NCBI RefSeq assembly: GCF_014050525.1
Contig: NZ_JACGAG010000013.1
Location: forward strand, 1-63,097
Length of the DNA: 63,097 nt
Source of the DNA: Clostridium sp. cel8
GTDB lineage: Bacteria > Bacillota > Clostridia > Clostridiales > Clostridiaceae
Direction of reading: 5' to 3'
The translations under genes were made by a program, and so were the position numbers. This document shows positions 1-8,152 of the stretch, one piece after another; position 1 is the stretch's first letter; each line of letters starts with the position of its first letter. The notes below the pieces were generated by a model. That model worked only from the letters and a program-made list of their open reading frames with translations. It was not told the origin of the DNA and did no database searches.

Positions 1-81
1 AAATTTTTAACTTTTATTTTTCAATCTATAATATTTCCTTTTTCTTGTATTTAATTTTTTAATTATGCTCATATCTAATAT

Positions 82-119
82 AAAATGACAAATCAACATT
101 ACAGTTAATTTGTCATTTT
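82..119 (-). terminator. Rho-independent terminator of trxA
   Basis: Two perfect 12-base arms (82-93 and 108-119) enclose a 14-base loop just after the trxA stop. On the minus strand the second arm ends in a T-rich stretch. The position fits the end of a monocistronic trxA transcript. The rest of 1-151 shows no gene. Confidence 0.8.
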
Positions 120-151
120 AATTTTTAAAGCAAACTCTTTCATATATAATA

Positions 152-469
152 TTATATATGCTTTTCTACAACTTGCTTTACAGCATCTTTAGGTCTAAAT
201 CCTACAAATTTATCAACTACATTTCCATTTTTAAATACCATAACAGTAGGTATACTAGAAATTTTAAATTCAGAAGCTGTATTAGGATTTTCATCTACAT
301 TTAATTTGAAAAACTTAGCTTTGCCACCTAATTCTTCTGAAACTTCATCCATTATAGGCGAAAGCATTTTACATGGTCCGCACCATGATGCCCAAAAATC
401 TACAACTACAGGTTCTCCTGATTCATTAACTGACTTTGAAAAATTTTCATCTTTTATTTCTTTTATCAT
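152..469 (-). CDS. trxA: Thioredoxin
   Basis: Small cytoplasmic dithiol-disulfide oxidoreductase of 105 residues, the usual thioredoxin length. The redox motif W-C-G-P-C lies at residues 29-33, with the two active cysteines at 30 and 33. The cis-proline loop S-S-I-P-T is at 71-75, with the conserved proline at 74. The fold therefore looks intact and catalytic. The start ATG follows an AGGAGG site. The gene is alone between its own promoter (515-543) and a hairpin terminator (82-119). A CsoR-type palindrome between promoter and ribosome site suggests induction by copper or reactive sulfur, which is inferred. The partner thioredoxin reductase is not in this window. Confidence 0.96.
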   Translation of the reverse strand: MIKEIKDENFSKSVNESGEPVVVDFWASWCGPCKMLSPIMDEVSEELGGKAKFFKLNVDENPNTASEFKISSIPTVMVFKNGNVVDKFVGFRPKDAVKQVVEKHI

Positions 470-484
470 TTCTTCTACCTCCTA

Positions 485-501
485 ATACCCCCATAGGGTA
501 T
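485..501. promoter_or_regulatory. CsoR-family-type operator in the trxA leader
   Basis: The 17-bp inverted repeat ATACCC-N5-GGGTAT lies just downstream of the predicted trxA transcription start and upstream of its Shine-Dalgarno site. The G/C-tract palindrome in otherwise A+T-rich DNA has the form recognised by CsoR/CstR/RcnR-type repressors (established for the family). The actual ligand, copper or persulfide, cannot be told from the site. No CsoR-family gene lies in the window. Confidence 0.6.
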
Positions 502-514
502 ATATTTTAATTAT

Positions 515-543
515 ATTTTATATCTTATTATTCACTTAGTCAA
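515..543 (-). promoter_or_regulatory. Sigma-A promoter of trxA
   Basis: On the minus strand TTGACT (-35, 538-543) is followed after 17 bases by TAAAAT (-10, 515-520). Transcription would begin near 508, placing the 485-501 palindrome at about +7 to +23, a position where a bound repressor would block transcription. Confidence 0.7.
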
Positions 544-560
544 TATTTTTAATCATATAT

Positions 561-1820
561 TTAATTTTGAATCAAAGAATTTATTATTGAATTGTTGTAA
601 ATAGACGAAGAATTTTTATCTATAAGTTTCTGTGCATATACTTTAGCCTTTGATATATCTAGATTCTTATAAATAAGCGCAAGTCGGTAGAGCACTGTTT
701 CCTCATAATCTCCATTTGGATAATTTTTATCATATTTATCATAATATTTTATAGCACCTTCAAAATTCCCACTCATATCCAAATCATATCCAAGCATATA
801 TATTATGTGAGGATATATATAAGATGATTGTCCATACTTAAGAGCTTTTTCAAGATAACTTTTTGCATTAGCATACTCTTTATTACTTAAGTAATTACAT
901 CCCTTTTCATAAAAATAATTTACCCCTTCAGATTTCATAAGATTTTTTGCCTCAGCTAAAAGTTCTTTATCATTTATAGTTAATTGATCTATATTGTTAA
1001 TTTTTTCAAGTTCATTGTACAAATTATCATAGTCTTTATTAGCCATATAATTTTTAATTACATCATATGAAAATTTTGTGCTATTTACCTTATCTGTTTC
1101 TTTATTATCAACGTTTTTTATATCTGATGACTCTATCTTATCATTCCCTTTGTTTTTATCTAATTCAGTACTTGAATCAACCTTTTTCGCTTGTGGCGCA
1201 GCTTTATGTATATTCCTATTGAATATAAGTTCATAAGTTCCTACACATAAAATAATTACTAAAATAATTATTATAAACATTGGTATTGTCTTCTTTAAAT
1301 TTTGATTTCTGTGTACTGGCCTTATATTTTTGAGAATTTTTTTTGTTTTTTTAGCTCGACTATTTTTTATATCAATTTTAAAAATTTTATCCAAAGCAAC
1401 AATTGCTTTATCATACTCACCTTTTTTTATATAGCACTCCGCAAGGCAGTTGTTCACATTTATACTATTAAAATCACTTTTGCTACACTTTTCGAGTAAT
1501 AGTACAGCCTCATTTATTTTAAGATTATTCATTAATGAAACTGCTTTTGTATAAAGCTTCATATTGTTTATATCTTTCCTAGAACTCTCAAGATATCTCT
1601 TTGATACTTCATTTTTATTTACTTTGAAGTTCATACTCCACAGTTTCTGTGCTGAAGTTATATTTCCCTTTAAATATTCAAGAAGTCCTTTAAGATTAAT
1701 TGCAGCACTGTTTTTTATATTCATAGATATACTTTTTTCACAGAGTTCAATAGATTTATCTATATATCCATTATTGTATTTATTCAAAGCTTTAATATAT
1801 ACTTTTTGAGACTTATCCAT
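561..1820 (-). CDS. TPR-repeat membrane protein, function unknown
   Basis: A 419-residue protein with tetratricopeptide-like repeats on both sides of one membrane span. Residues about 1-165 contain helical TPR-type pairs (for example the A-L-N-K-Y-N-N-G-Y-I region and the L-A-E-C-Y-I-K-K-G-E-Y-D-K-A segment). A single hydrophobic segment sits near residues 177-198. A charged linker rich in K, D and S leads to a second TPR block from about 300 to the end. This predicts an N-terminal cytoplasmic scaffold and a C-terminal extracytoplasmic one. A purine-rich ribosome site precedes the ATG. It lies 40 bases downstream... in gene order after no other enzyme: the lipoprotein gene 1861-2616 is immediately upstream, so the two may be cotranscribed. 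I do not recognise a specific function. Confidence 0.75.
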   Translation of the reverse strand: MDKSQKVYIKALNKYNNGYIDKSIELCEKSISMNIKNSAAINLKGLLEYLKGNITSAQKLWSMNFKVNKNEVSKRYLESSRKDINNMKLYTKAVSLMNNLKINEAVLLLEKCSKSDFNSINVNNCLAECYIKKGEYDKAIVALDKIFKIDIKNSRAKKTKKILKNIRPVHRNQNLKKTIPMFIIIILVIILCVGTYELIFNRNIHKAAPQAKKVDSSTELDKNKGNDKIESSDIKNVDNKETDKVNSTKFSYDVIKNYMANKDYDNLYNELEKINNIDQLTINDKELLAEAKNLMKSEGVNYFYEKGCNYLSNKEYANAKSYLEKALKYGQSSYIYPHIIYMLGYDLDMSGNFEGAIKYYDKYDKNYPNGDYEETVLYRLALIYKNLDISKAKVYAQKLIDKNSSSIYNNSIINSLIQN

Positions 1821-1860
1821 ACATATTCTCCCTTAGTAATTTAAAGACGTAAATAATCCT

Positions 1861-2616
1861 CTATATTTCAAATATTACCTTTCCATCAGAATTCTTTACC
1901 TTCATATCACTATTTAGAGTTGGATCAAAGGGGTCAATACTCCAATTTTCTATATGAGATTCATTATACACATCATCATCATATATATTGACTTTCAACT
2001 CTAGTTTACTTCCATTTTTACTAGCAGACATTATTTGCTTTTTATCACTTTGAGTATCTAAAACCAAATAAGTATCTCCTGTATTTACATTTAGCATATA
2101 CAAGTTTCCACCTTTTGCAACTGTTCCTGTAGCATAGGAAATAACAACAAGTAAGTTCTCATTATCAGCCCATTCAATTGATTTAGGTGTCTTTTTTGCA
2201 TTGTCTTTTATACTAAAGGAATATACGGAATCATTTCCTTTTACGATTATCTTTCCTTGTCCTTCTTCTAAAGCTTCGCTTCCCTTACCTTCTATACATG
2301 CACTATAGCTACCATCTTCCGAATCCTTCCATGGTGTATTAAATTCTACACTAGCATCATCTGCAAGCTTAGTTTTTGTAAATTGAATTTCACTTAGAGC
2401 TTTAGCTTTTTTATTCACATTATCATCTTTTTCTTTATCACTGTTATTACTAGCGCTTTCCGATCCTTCAACTGATTTTTGGAAACTGGTAACTTTATTA
2501 CTTTCATTTGTTTGAGATGTACTACCGCTTTTTTTACCACATCCGCTAAGACTGAGTATTAACACAACCATTAATGAACACATAAATACATTCTTAATAT
2601 TTTTAAAATTTTTCAT
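1861..2616 (-). CDS. Putative lipoprotein (DUF4652-like)
   Basis: A 251-residue secreted lipoprotein. A basic N-terminus is followed by a hydrophobic core and the lipobox L-S-G-C with the lipidated cysteine at residue 26. A low-complexity S/N/K/D-rich linker runs to about residue 80. The remaining part is a beta-rich domain of about 165 residues whose motifs (a W-K-D-S-E-D-G-S-Y-S-A-C-I-E-G-K-G start and a repeated N-L/Y strand pattern) resemble DUF4652 from memory. Ligand and role are unknown. The TPR membrane protein gene follows by 40 bases, suggesting an operon and possibly a shared envelope role. Confidence 0.7.
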   Translation of the reverse strand: MKNFKNIKNVFMCSLMVVLILSLSGCGKKSGSTSQTNESNKVTSFQKSVEGSESASNNSDKEKDDNVNKKAKALSEIQFTKTKLADDASVEFNTPWKDSEDGSYSACIEGKGSEALEEGQGKIIVKGNDSVYSFSIKDNAKKTPKSIEWADNENLLVVISYATGTVAKGGNLYMLNVNTGDTYLVLDTQSDKKQIMSASKNGSKLELKVNIYDDDVYNESHIENWSIDPFDPTLNSDMKVKNSDGKVIFEI

Positions 2617-2696
2617 AATATCCCTCCTATCAAGGCAATTATACTGTATTTATAGATTAACAGTAAATTAATTTTTTTTCAATGGAACAATATAAA

Positions 2697-2727
2697 AAAT
2701 CCCCAAATAATGATTATTTGGGGATTT
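2697..2727 (-). terminator. Terminator of ptsI
   Basis: A perfect palindrome with 15-base arms at 2697-2711 and 2713-2727 lies right after the ptsI stop, with G4/C4 in the stem. On the minus strand it is followed by a run of T. The hairpin would separate ptsI from the lipoprotein gene. Confidence 0.9.
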
Positions 2728-2741
2728 AAGTTAAGTTCATA

Positions 2742-4355
2742 TTAGTTTTCCATTATGAGTTGTTTTGCCTTCAATATTGATGATGCACTCATTGAGAACT
2801 CATCAAGTCCATATTTTGTAAGTGTAGGAATTGCCCTTTCATCTCCAGCCATTTCACCGCACATACCACACCATTTTCCTGCTTTATGAGCAGACTCTAT
2901 AGTCATTTGTATAAGCTTTAGAACTGCTGGGTGCATTGGATTATATAAATATGATACCTTTTCATTCATTCTATCTGCTGCCAAAGTATATTGAATCAAA
3001 TCATTAGTTCCTATACTGAAGAAATCAACATGCTTTGCAAGTTCTTCAGAATTTACTGCAGCAGCTGGTATTTCAACCATTATTCCTATTTCTATATCAT
3101 CGCTATATTTCTTTCCTTCTTTTTTCAGTTCTTCTTTGCATTCATTAATAACTTCTTTTGCTTGAACAATTTCCTCAAGTGAAGATATCATAGGGAACAT
3201 TATTTTAAGGTTTCCATAAATTGATGCCCTAAGAAGTGCTCTTAACTGTACTTTAAATATATCATGTCTATCAAGGCATAATCTTATAGCTCTATATCCC
3301 AAAAAAGGATTCATCTCTTCAGGAAGTGGAAGGTATGAAAGCTTCTTATCTCCACCTATGTCTAGTGTCCTTATAACAACTGGTTTATCTCCCATTTTTT
3401 CAAGAACATATTTATAAGCTTCAAACTGTTCTTCTTCTGCTGGCATTTCATCTCTATCCATATATAAGAATTCAGTTCTGAAAAGTCCTATAGCATCTGC
3501 ACCATTTTTTATAACCTGATCAACATCTTGTGGCTTACCTATATTTCCTGCAACTAAAATACGTTTACCATCTTTGGTCTTTGTTTCTACATTTATTAAC
3601 TTTTTAAGTTCAGCCTTTTCCTTCTCATAAGCTTCTCTTTTTGCTTCATATTCCTTTATAGTTTTCTCATCAGGATTTATTATAGCAACACCTTCAATTC
3701 CATCTACAATTATAGTATCACCATTTTTTACTGATAAAGTTATATCTTTCATTCCGACAACTGCTGGTATCTCTAAAGTTCTTGACATAATAGCACTATG
3801 AGAAGTTCTTCCTCCTATATCAGTCAAAAATGCTATAACTTTATTCTTATCAAGTTGAGCTGTATCAGATGGTGTTAAATCATGAGCAACTATTACTGTG
3901 TTCTCTTCTAATTCAGACATTCCGGATATATTACCTGTAAGATTAGCAAGTATTCTCTTCCCTACGTCCTTTACATCTGCTCCTCTTTCTCTTAAATATT
4001 CATCTTCCATAGCTGCAAATGTTGCCATATACATTTCTACTACATCAGAAAGTGCCTTTTCTGCATTTACACTATCATTCTCAATCTTACCTTCTATTGA
4101 ACCTGCAAATTCAGGATCATCTAAAAGCATAATGTGACTATCAAATACTGCAGCCTTATCAGCTCCTACTTCTTTTTCTGCTTTTGCTTTTATTTCTTCA
4201 AGTTGTTTTTTTGAAGCTTCTAGTGCAGTTTTGAATCTCGAAATTTCCTCTTTTACATCATCTACTTTTCTACTCTCTATCTTTATTTCTTTATCCTCTT
4301 TAAGAAAAACTTTACCTATAGAGTACCCTTTTGAAGCTGCAATACCTTTTTTCAT
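2742..4355 (-). CDS. ptsI: Phosphoenolpyruvate-protein phosphotransferase (PTS Enzyme I)
   Basis: First enzyme of the phosphotransferase system: it takes the phosphoryl group of PEP onto a histidine and passes it to His15 of HPr. The 537-residue protein has the N-terminal HPr-binding region (about 1-140), the phosphohistidine domain with the motif G-G-R-T-S-H-S-A-I (active His186), and the C-terminal PEP-binding barrel with S-I-G-T-N-D-L and the catalytic Cys499 in G-M-C-G-E. All key residues are present. The start ATG follows a GGAGGA site. ptsH is not adjacent. The gene is divergent from a sigma-54 activator carrying an HPr-like domain, and a -24/-12 promoter lies upstream, so expression is probably sigma-54 dependent (inference). 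Confidence 0.97.
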   Translation of the reverse strand: MKKGIAASKGYSIGKVFLKEDKEIKIESRKVDDVKEEISRFKTALEASKKQLEEIKAKAEKEVGADKAAVFDSHIMLLDDPEFAGSIEGKIENDSVNAEKALSDVVEMYMATFAAMEDEYLRERGADVKDVGKRILANLTGNISGMSELEENTVIVAHDLTPSDTAQLDKNKVIAFLTDIGGRTSHSAIMSRTLEIPAVVGMKDITLSVKNGDTIIVDGIEGVAIINPDEKTIKEYEAKREAYEKEKAELKKLINVETKTKDGKRILVAGNIGKPQDVDQVIKNGADAIGLFRTEFLYMDRDEMPAEEEQFEAYKYVLEKMGDKPVVIRTLDIGGDKKLSYLPLPEEMNPFLGYRAIRLCLDRHDIFKVQLRALLRASIYGNLKIMFPMISSLEEIVQAKEVINECKEELKKEGKKYSDDIEIGIMVEIPAAAVNSEELAKHVDFFSIGTNDLIQYTLAADRMNEKVSYLYNPMHPAVLKLIQMTIESAHKAGKWCGMCGEMAGDERAIPTLTKYGLDEFSMSASSILKAKQLIMEN

Positions 4356-4423
4356 TTATGTTCCTCCTTAATTATTTCACTATTAATTTTTATTTACTAT
4401 CAAAATACCTATATTTTTATTAT

Positions 4424-4440
4424 AGCAAATTTCATACCAA
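4424..4440 (-). promoter_or_regulatory. Sigma-54 (-24/-12) promoter of ptsI
   Basis: Read on the minus strand, TTGG-N10-GCT has the invariant GG and GC dinucleotides exactly ten bases apart. The elements T-T-G-G and T-T-T-G-C-T match the sigma-54 consensus. Transcription would start near 4413, giving a 5' leader of about 58 bases before ptsI. A divergent sigma-54 activator gene supports the call. A weaker sigma-A-like site (TTGTTT, 16 bases, TATAAT) may exist further upstream. Confidence 0.7.
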
Positions 4441-4567
4441 TATATAATAGTTTTAATTTTTCCGCATATTATATGTATTATTCACTCCAAAACAACTCTT
4501 TTTCATAACAAATCAATAGTTATAAGGCCTTACTAATTCTAAAATATAACGTTACCAATTATAACCA

Positions 4568-4583
4568 TGATAAAAAATATCAA
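4568..4583. promoter_or_regulatory. Palindromic operator copy 1 (candidate enhancer for ptsI)
   Basis: The reverse complement is identical, base for base over 16 bases, to the copy at 4702-4717. The half-sites are TTGATA and TATCA(A). Its centre is about 163 bases upstream of the predicted ptsI start, a typical distance for an upstream activator site used by sigma-54 activators. Confidence 0.6.
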
Positions 4584-4670
4584 GTATTTATATTAATATG
4601 GAATCATATATATATAAGGCATACTCTAAATGCTAGACTTACAAGTAACTTTAGTATTATAATATATCTG

Positions 4671-4687
4671 TTGATACTTTTTATCAA
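4671..4687. promoter_or_regulatory. Palindromic operator copy 2
   Basis: A perfect inverted repeat TTGATA-N5-TATCAA. It is one of three copies in the ptsI/activator intergenic region, 31 bases centre to centre from copy 3, that is about three helical turns. It lies just upstream of the activator gene and may serve autoregulation. Confidence 0.6.
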
Positions 4688-4701
4688 GTTTATTCTGTAC
4701 A

Positions 4702-4717
4702 TTGATATTTTTTATCA
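4702..4717. promoter_or_regulatory. Palindromic operator copy 3, touching the activator ribosome site
   Basis: TTGATA-N5-TATCA ends three bases before the AAGGAG ribosome site of the activator gene. Binding here would probably hinder transcription or translation of the activator, as in negative autoregulation. This is inferred from position. Confidence 0.55.
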
Positions 4718-4731
4718 GAAAGGAGTATTAT

Positions 4732-6744
4732 ATGTACAAAAATGTAATAACTGTACCAATTCCAAATGGAATTCACACTAGAATTGCTGCTATAATTGTT
4801 CATAAGGCAGTACAAATTAAAAATAAACTTGGAATAAATCTATACATAAAAACACTTTCATCTAAGGCACCTCTAGCTATAAGTATGCTTGCTTTAGTAT
4901 CTCTTAAAATAAAGCAAAATGAAACAATTGAAGTATGTTGCAATGAAGATACAGAAAATGGCAAAAAAGCTGTGCATGATATGTGCAATTTCATAATTAA
5001 TGACTTAGCAGATAACAATCCTACTACATCAAAAATAGATGATATAATAGAACAGAACACTATAGCATATGAACAAATAGTAAAAAATATTCCAGTTGGA
5101 ATTGTAGTAATAGATGAAAATGCTCGTATCACTACAATGAATGACTACGGTCTAAAAATAGTTAACAAAAGTATAAGTGAAGTTACTGGACGATTTGTAA
5201 AAAATGTAATTCCAACTTCAGATCTCCCTAATATATTAAAATCAAAAAAGAAAAAAGTTGGAGAAACCCAGTATATAAATGATAAGCTTGTAATTGCAAA
5301 TAGATCTCCTATATTTTCAAATGGAATGGTTATAGGTGCTTTAGGTGTATTTCAAGATATATCAGAGCTCGTAGGTATAAAAGAATTAAATGAAAGATTT
5401 AAAAAAATACTAGAAGCTTCTCATGAATTAATATGCTTTGTAGATGATAGGAGAATTGTAAGTTATATAAATCCTGCTTATGAAAAACACTACAATGTAA
5501 AAAATTCAGATATAGTCGGAAAAGACTTAATAGATATCTCTCCAAATGATTTAATAATAAAGGTATACAATTCTAAAAAATCTATCAGTAATCAAGTTTA
5601 TCACAAAGACAATAAAACAATAATATCTACAGTTACTCCAATATTTGCAGATAAAAAATTCAAAGGAGTAATGTCAATATCAAGGGCTGCGGATGAACTA
5701 AAAGATCTTATTCAAAAGTTAAAGAATTCAGAAGAAAAGCTAAATTACTACAAAGAAGAATTGAATAGGCATAACGGAATAAATGGATCATTTGATTCTA
5801 TAATCGGCAATAGCGGCTCTTTAAAAGAATGCCTAATAGTAGCTGACAAAGCGTCAAAATCAACTTCTACTGTGCTTATTAGAGGAGAAAGTGGAACAGG
5901 TAAAGAACTTATAGCAAAAGCAATACATAACAATAGCAATAGGAAAAATGAACCTTTTATTAGAATAAATTGTGCTGCTATCCCAGAGAATTTATTTGAA
6001 AGTGAATTGTTTGGTTATGAAAAAGGTGCTTTTACTGGAGCTGTAAAAAGCAAGCCAGGTAAATTTGAATTAGCTGATGGAGGAACTATCTTTTTAGATG
6101 AAATAGGTGACATGCCTCTATCAATGCAAGTTAAAATATTAAGAGTGCTTCAAGAAAGAGAATTTGAAAGTGTAGGTGGACTTGTTACCCACAAAGTTGA
6201 TGTAAGAATAATAGCTGCCACAAATAAAAATCTGGAAGAAATGTTAAAACAAAATAAATTCAGAGAAGATCTTTACTATAGGTTAAATGTTATAAGTATA
6301 TTATTACCTCCTCTCAGAGATAGAAAAGAAGATATAAATCTTTTAGTTGAACACTTTATAAAAAAAATAAGTAAGAAACTTAATAAAAAGGTTTATAAAA
6401 TAGATAAAAAGTCATTAAATTACCTTCGTGAATATCACTGGCCTGGAAATATAAGAGAATTAGAAAATATAATAGAAAGAGCAATAAACATGTGTGATGG
6501 TGATACAATACACTCAAATGATTTACCATTTTTTATAAAAGGAGAAAATCATGATACGGAAGAATTAATAAACTTAAAAGATGGAGAAATTGCAACTATG
6601 AAAGAATATGAAAGAGAAATTATAGAAAAAGCTGTAAAAAAATATGGAAGCTATAATAAAGCAGGTAAAGCACTAGGATTAACTCATCGAACTGTTTCAC
6701 TAAAATGTAAAAAATACGGTATACATATAAATAAAACTCATTGA
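4732..6744 (+). CDS. Sigma-54-dependent activator with N-terminal HPr-like domain and two PAS domains
   Basis: A 670-residue enhancer-binding protein. Residues 1-90 resemble HPr: the motif G-I-H-T-R places His15 and Arg17 exactly as in HPr, while position 46, the kinase serine of Gram-positive HPr, is alanine (K-A-P). PAS-like domains follow at about 111-215 and 220-325, then a short coiled coil. The AAA+ domain has Walker A G-E-S-G-T-G-K-E (385-392), the sigma-54 contact G-A-F-T-G-A (432-437) and Walker B with D456-E457. A Fis-type helix-turn-helix closes the protein. The start chosen is ATG 4732 after AAGGAG; a TTG 30 bases upstream lies inside an operator copy. It is divergent from ptsI and probably controls it in response to PTS phosphorylation (inference). 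Confidence 0.9.
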   Translation: MYKNVITVPIPNGIHTRIAAIIVHKAVQIKNKLGINLYIKTLSSKAPLAISMLALVSLKIKQNETIEVCCNEDTENGKKAVHDMCNFIINDLADNNPTTSKIDDIIEQNTIAYEQIVKNIPVGIVVIDENARITTMNDYGLKIVNKSISEVTGRFVKNVIPTSDLPNILKSKKKKVGETQYINDKLVIANRSPIFSNGMVIGALGVFQDISELVGIKELNERFKKILEASHELICFVDDRRIVSYINPAYEKHYNVKNSDIVGKDLIDISPNDLIIKVYNSKKSISNQVYHKDNKTIISTVTPIFADKKFKGVMSISRAADELKDLIQKLKNSEEKLNYYKEELNRHNGINGSFDSIIGNSGSLKECLIVADKASKSTSTVLIRGESGTGKELIAKAIHNNSNRKNEPFIRINCAAIPENLFESELFGYEKGAFTGAVKSKPGKFELADGGTIFLDEIGDMPLSMQVKILRVLQEREFESVGGLVTHKVDVRIIAATNKNLEEMLKQNKFREDLYYRLNVISILLPPLRDRKEDINLLVEHFIKKISKKLNKKVYKIDKKSLNYLREYHWPGNIRELENIIERAINMCDGDTIHSNDLPFFIKGENHDTEELINLKDGEIATMKEYEREIIEKAVKKYGSYNKAGKALGLTHRTVSLKCKKYGIHINKTH

Positions 6745-6758
6745 TATTTAATTAAAAT

Positions 6759-7463
6759 TTATTTAAACAAATCTTGAAAGGATTTTGAATTCCTAACAGG
6801 ATCAAAGTCCTTTTCATTTTTAGCTATACTCTTTATTTCAGGAGCCATGTTAAGTGCAATTTTTAAATATTTTACTGTATTTTCCACATCCCCTCTTCTT
6901 CCATAAATACTTGCTTTACCATAATAACTCCATACATAATCCTCTATCTGTAAGTCCTTATCATACCATATAAGAGCTTTATCATATTGTCCATATAGTT
7001 CATACGCAAGAGCCTTATTAAACCTTGCATATCCATATTCTGGATTTAATTCAAGTGATTTATCTATATTATTCATTCCCTCTTCAAAATTATTACTATA
7101 ACATAATGCTATTCCCTTTATGTTATATGCCTTATAAAAATCTTTATCCTGTTTTATAATACTGTCCGCTTCTTTTATAGATTCTGCATACTGCTTATTT
7201 CTAAACAAACTTTCAGCTTTTTTATATTGACTTTCTAATTTCTCTGCCTCTTTATCTTTAGTTTCCCCATCTTCACTTTTAGATTCTTTTATAATCTTTT
7301 GTCCTGTTGCAGTTTGAGATGTATTATTTGTACTTTTATCTTTCATACTATTATTATTTATAATATTTTTAGCAGCAATTACAATTACAATTACACTCAA
7401 TGCACAAAATATTATTGCTTTTACTTTTAATGAAATTTTATTTGTTCCATGTCTTAGATTCAT
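6759..7463 (-). CDS. Membrane-anchored TPR protein, function unknown
   Basis: A 234-residue protein with one N-terminal membrane span (about residues 13-33), a polar S/T/K/E linker, and about four TPR units from about residue 78 to 220. Recognisable repeat cores include A-Y-N-I-K-G-I-A-L, A-R-F-N-K-A-L-A-Y-E-L-Y-G-Q-Y-D-K-A and a Y-G-K-A-S-I-Y-G-R-R-G-D repeat. It probably acts as an extracytoplasmic protein-interaction module. The gene is convergent with the sigma-54 activator with only 14 bases between the stops, and no terminator is obvious there. Resemblance to the TPR protein at 561-1820 is in architecture only. Confidence 0.72.
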   Translation of the reverse strand: MNLRHGTNKISLKVKAIIFCALSVIVIVIAAKNIINNNSMKDKSTNNTSQTATGQKIIKESKSEDGETKDKEAEKLESQYKKAESLFRNKQYAESIKEADSIIKQDKDFYKAYNIKGIALCYSNNFEEGMNNIDKSLELNPEYGYARFNKALAYELYGQYDKALIWYDKDLQIEDYVWSYYGKASIYGRRGDVENTVKYLKIALNMAPEIKSIAKNEKDFDPVRNSKSFQDLFK

Positions 7464-7540
7464 ATGTATATATCTCCTACCAATTATATATTCTATCTAT
7501 TTATATTGGTTATTTTATCAATTAAAATACTACTAAAATA

Positions 7541-8101
7541 TTAAGATTTTAAACTATTTAGATAGTTTCTAGGTCCTAATTCATACAAATTGTTACCTTC
7601 ACAATCAATTACTACAATTACAGGTAATCTATCTACTGTGAGTTTTCTAATAGCTTCTGAACCAAGATCTTCATAAGCTATTATTTCTGAACTCTTTATT
7701 GATTTTGCAATAAGAGCAGCCGCTCCCCCTATGGCTCCAAAATATACAGCCTTATTTTTCTTCATTGATTCTACAACTTCTTTAGATCTAAATCCTTTAC
7801 CAATCATTCCTTTCAATCCTATATCAAGCAGTGTAGGGGTAAAACTATCCATTCTATAACTAGTTGTAGGCCCAGCAGATCCTATAGGTCTACCTGGCTT
7901 AGGAGGTGTAGGTCCTACATAATATATTATCTGATTTTCTATATCAAAAGGAAGTTTTTTTCCTTTATTTAATAATTCTATAAGTCTTTTATGTGCAGCA
8001 TCTCTAGCAGTATATATTGTTCCAGAAATAAATACACTATCACCTACATGTAAATTTTTAACTTTTTCAGTTGTAAGAGGAGTTTCTATTATTTTATCCA
8101 T
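7541..8101 (-). CDS. Class I fumarate hydratase, beta subunit (L-tartrate dehydratase beta-type)
   Basis: The C-terminal subunit of the two-component, oxygen-sensitive iron-sulfur hydro-lyase family. It is 186 residues long, as expected for the beta chain, with the family motifs G-T-I-Y-T-A-R-D-A-A-H, G-P-T-T-S-Y-R-M-D and G-M-I-G-K-G. It interconverts fumarate and malate together with the alpha subunit encoded 51 bases upstream. L-tartrate dehydratase uses the same fold, so the substrate is not proven by sequence. In clostridia the reaction serves the incomplete, often reductive, branch of the citric acid cycle. Confidence 0.9.
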   Translation of the reverse strand: MDKIIETPLTTEKVKNLHVGDSVFISGTIYTARDAAHKRLIELLNKGKKLPFDIENQIIYYVGPTPPKPGRPIGSAGPTTSYRMDSFTPTLLDIGLKGMIGKGFRSKEVVESMKKNKAVYFGAIGGAAALIAKSIKSSEIIAYEDLGSEAIRKLTVDRLPVIVVIDCEGNNLYELGPRNYLNSLKS

Positions 8102-8152
8102 ATATTACACTGCAATATTCGCAGCTTTCATCCCTTTCTTTTTTTATTTTTA

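Noticed and set aside
4702-4731. TTG start ten codons upstream of the sigma-54 activator
   Set aside because: The TTG lies in the third operator copy and has no ribosome site, while ATG 4732 follows AAGGAG and begins a normal HPr-like N-terminus.
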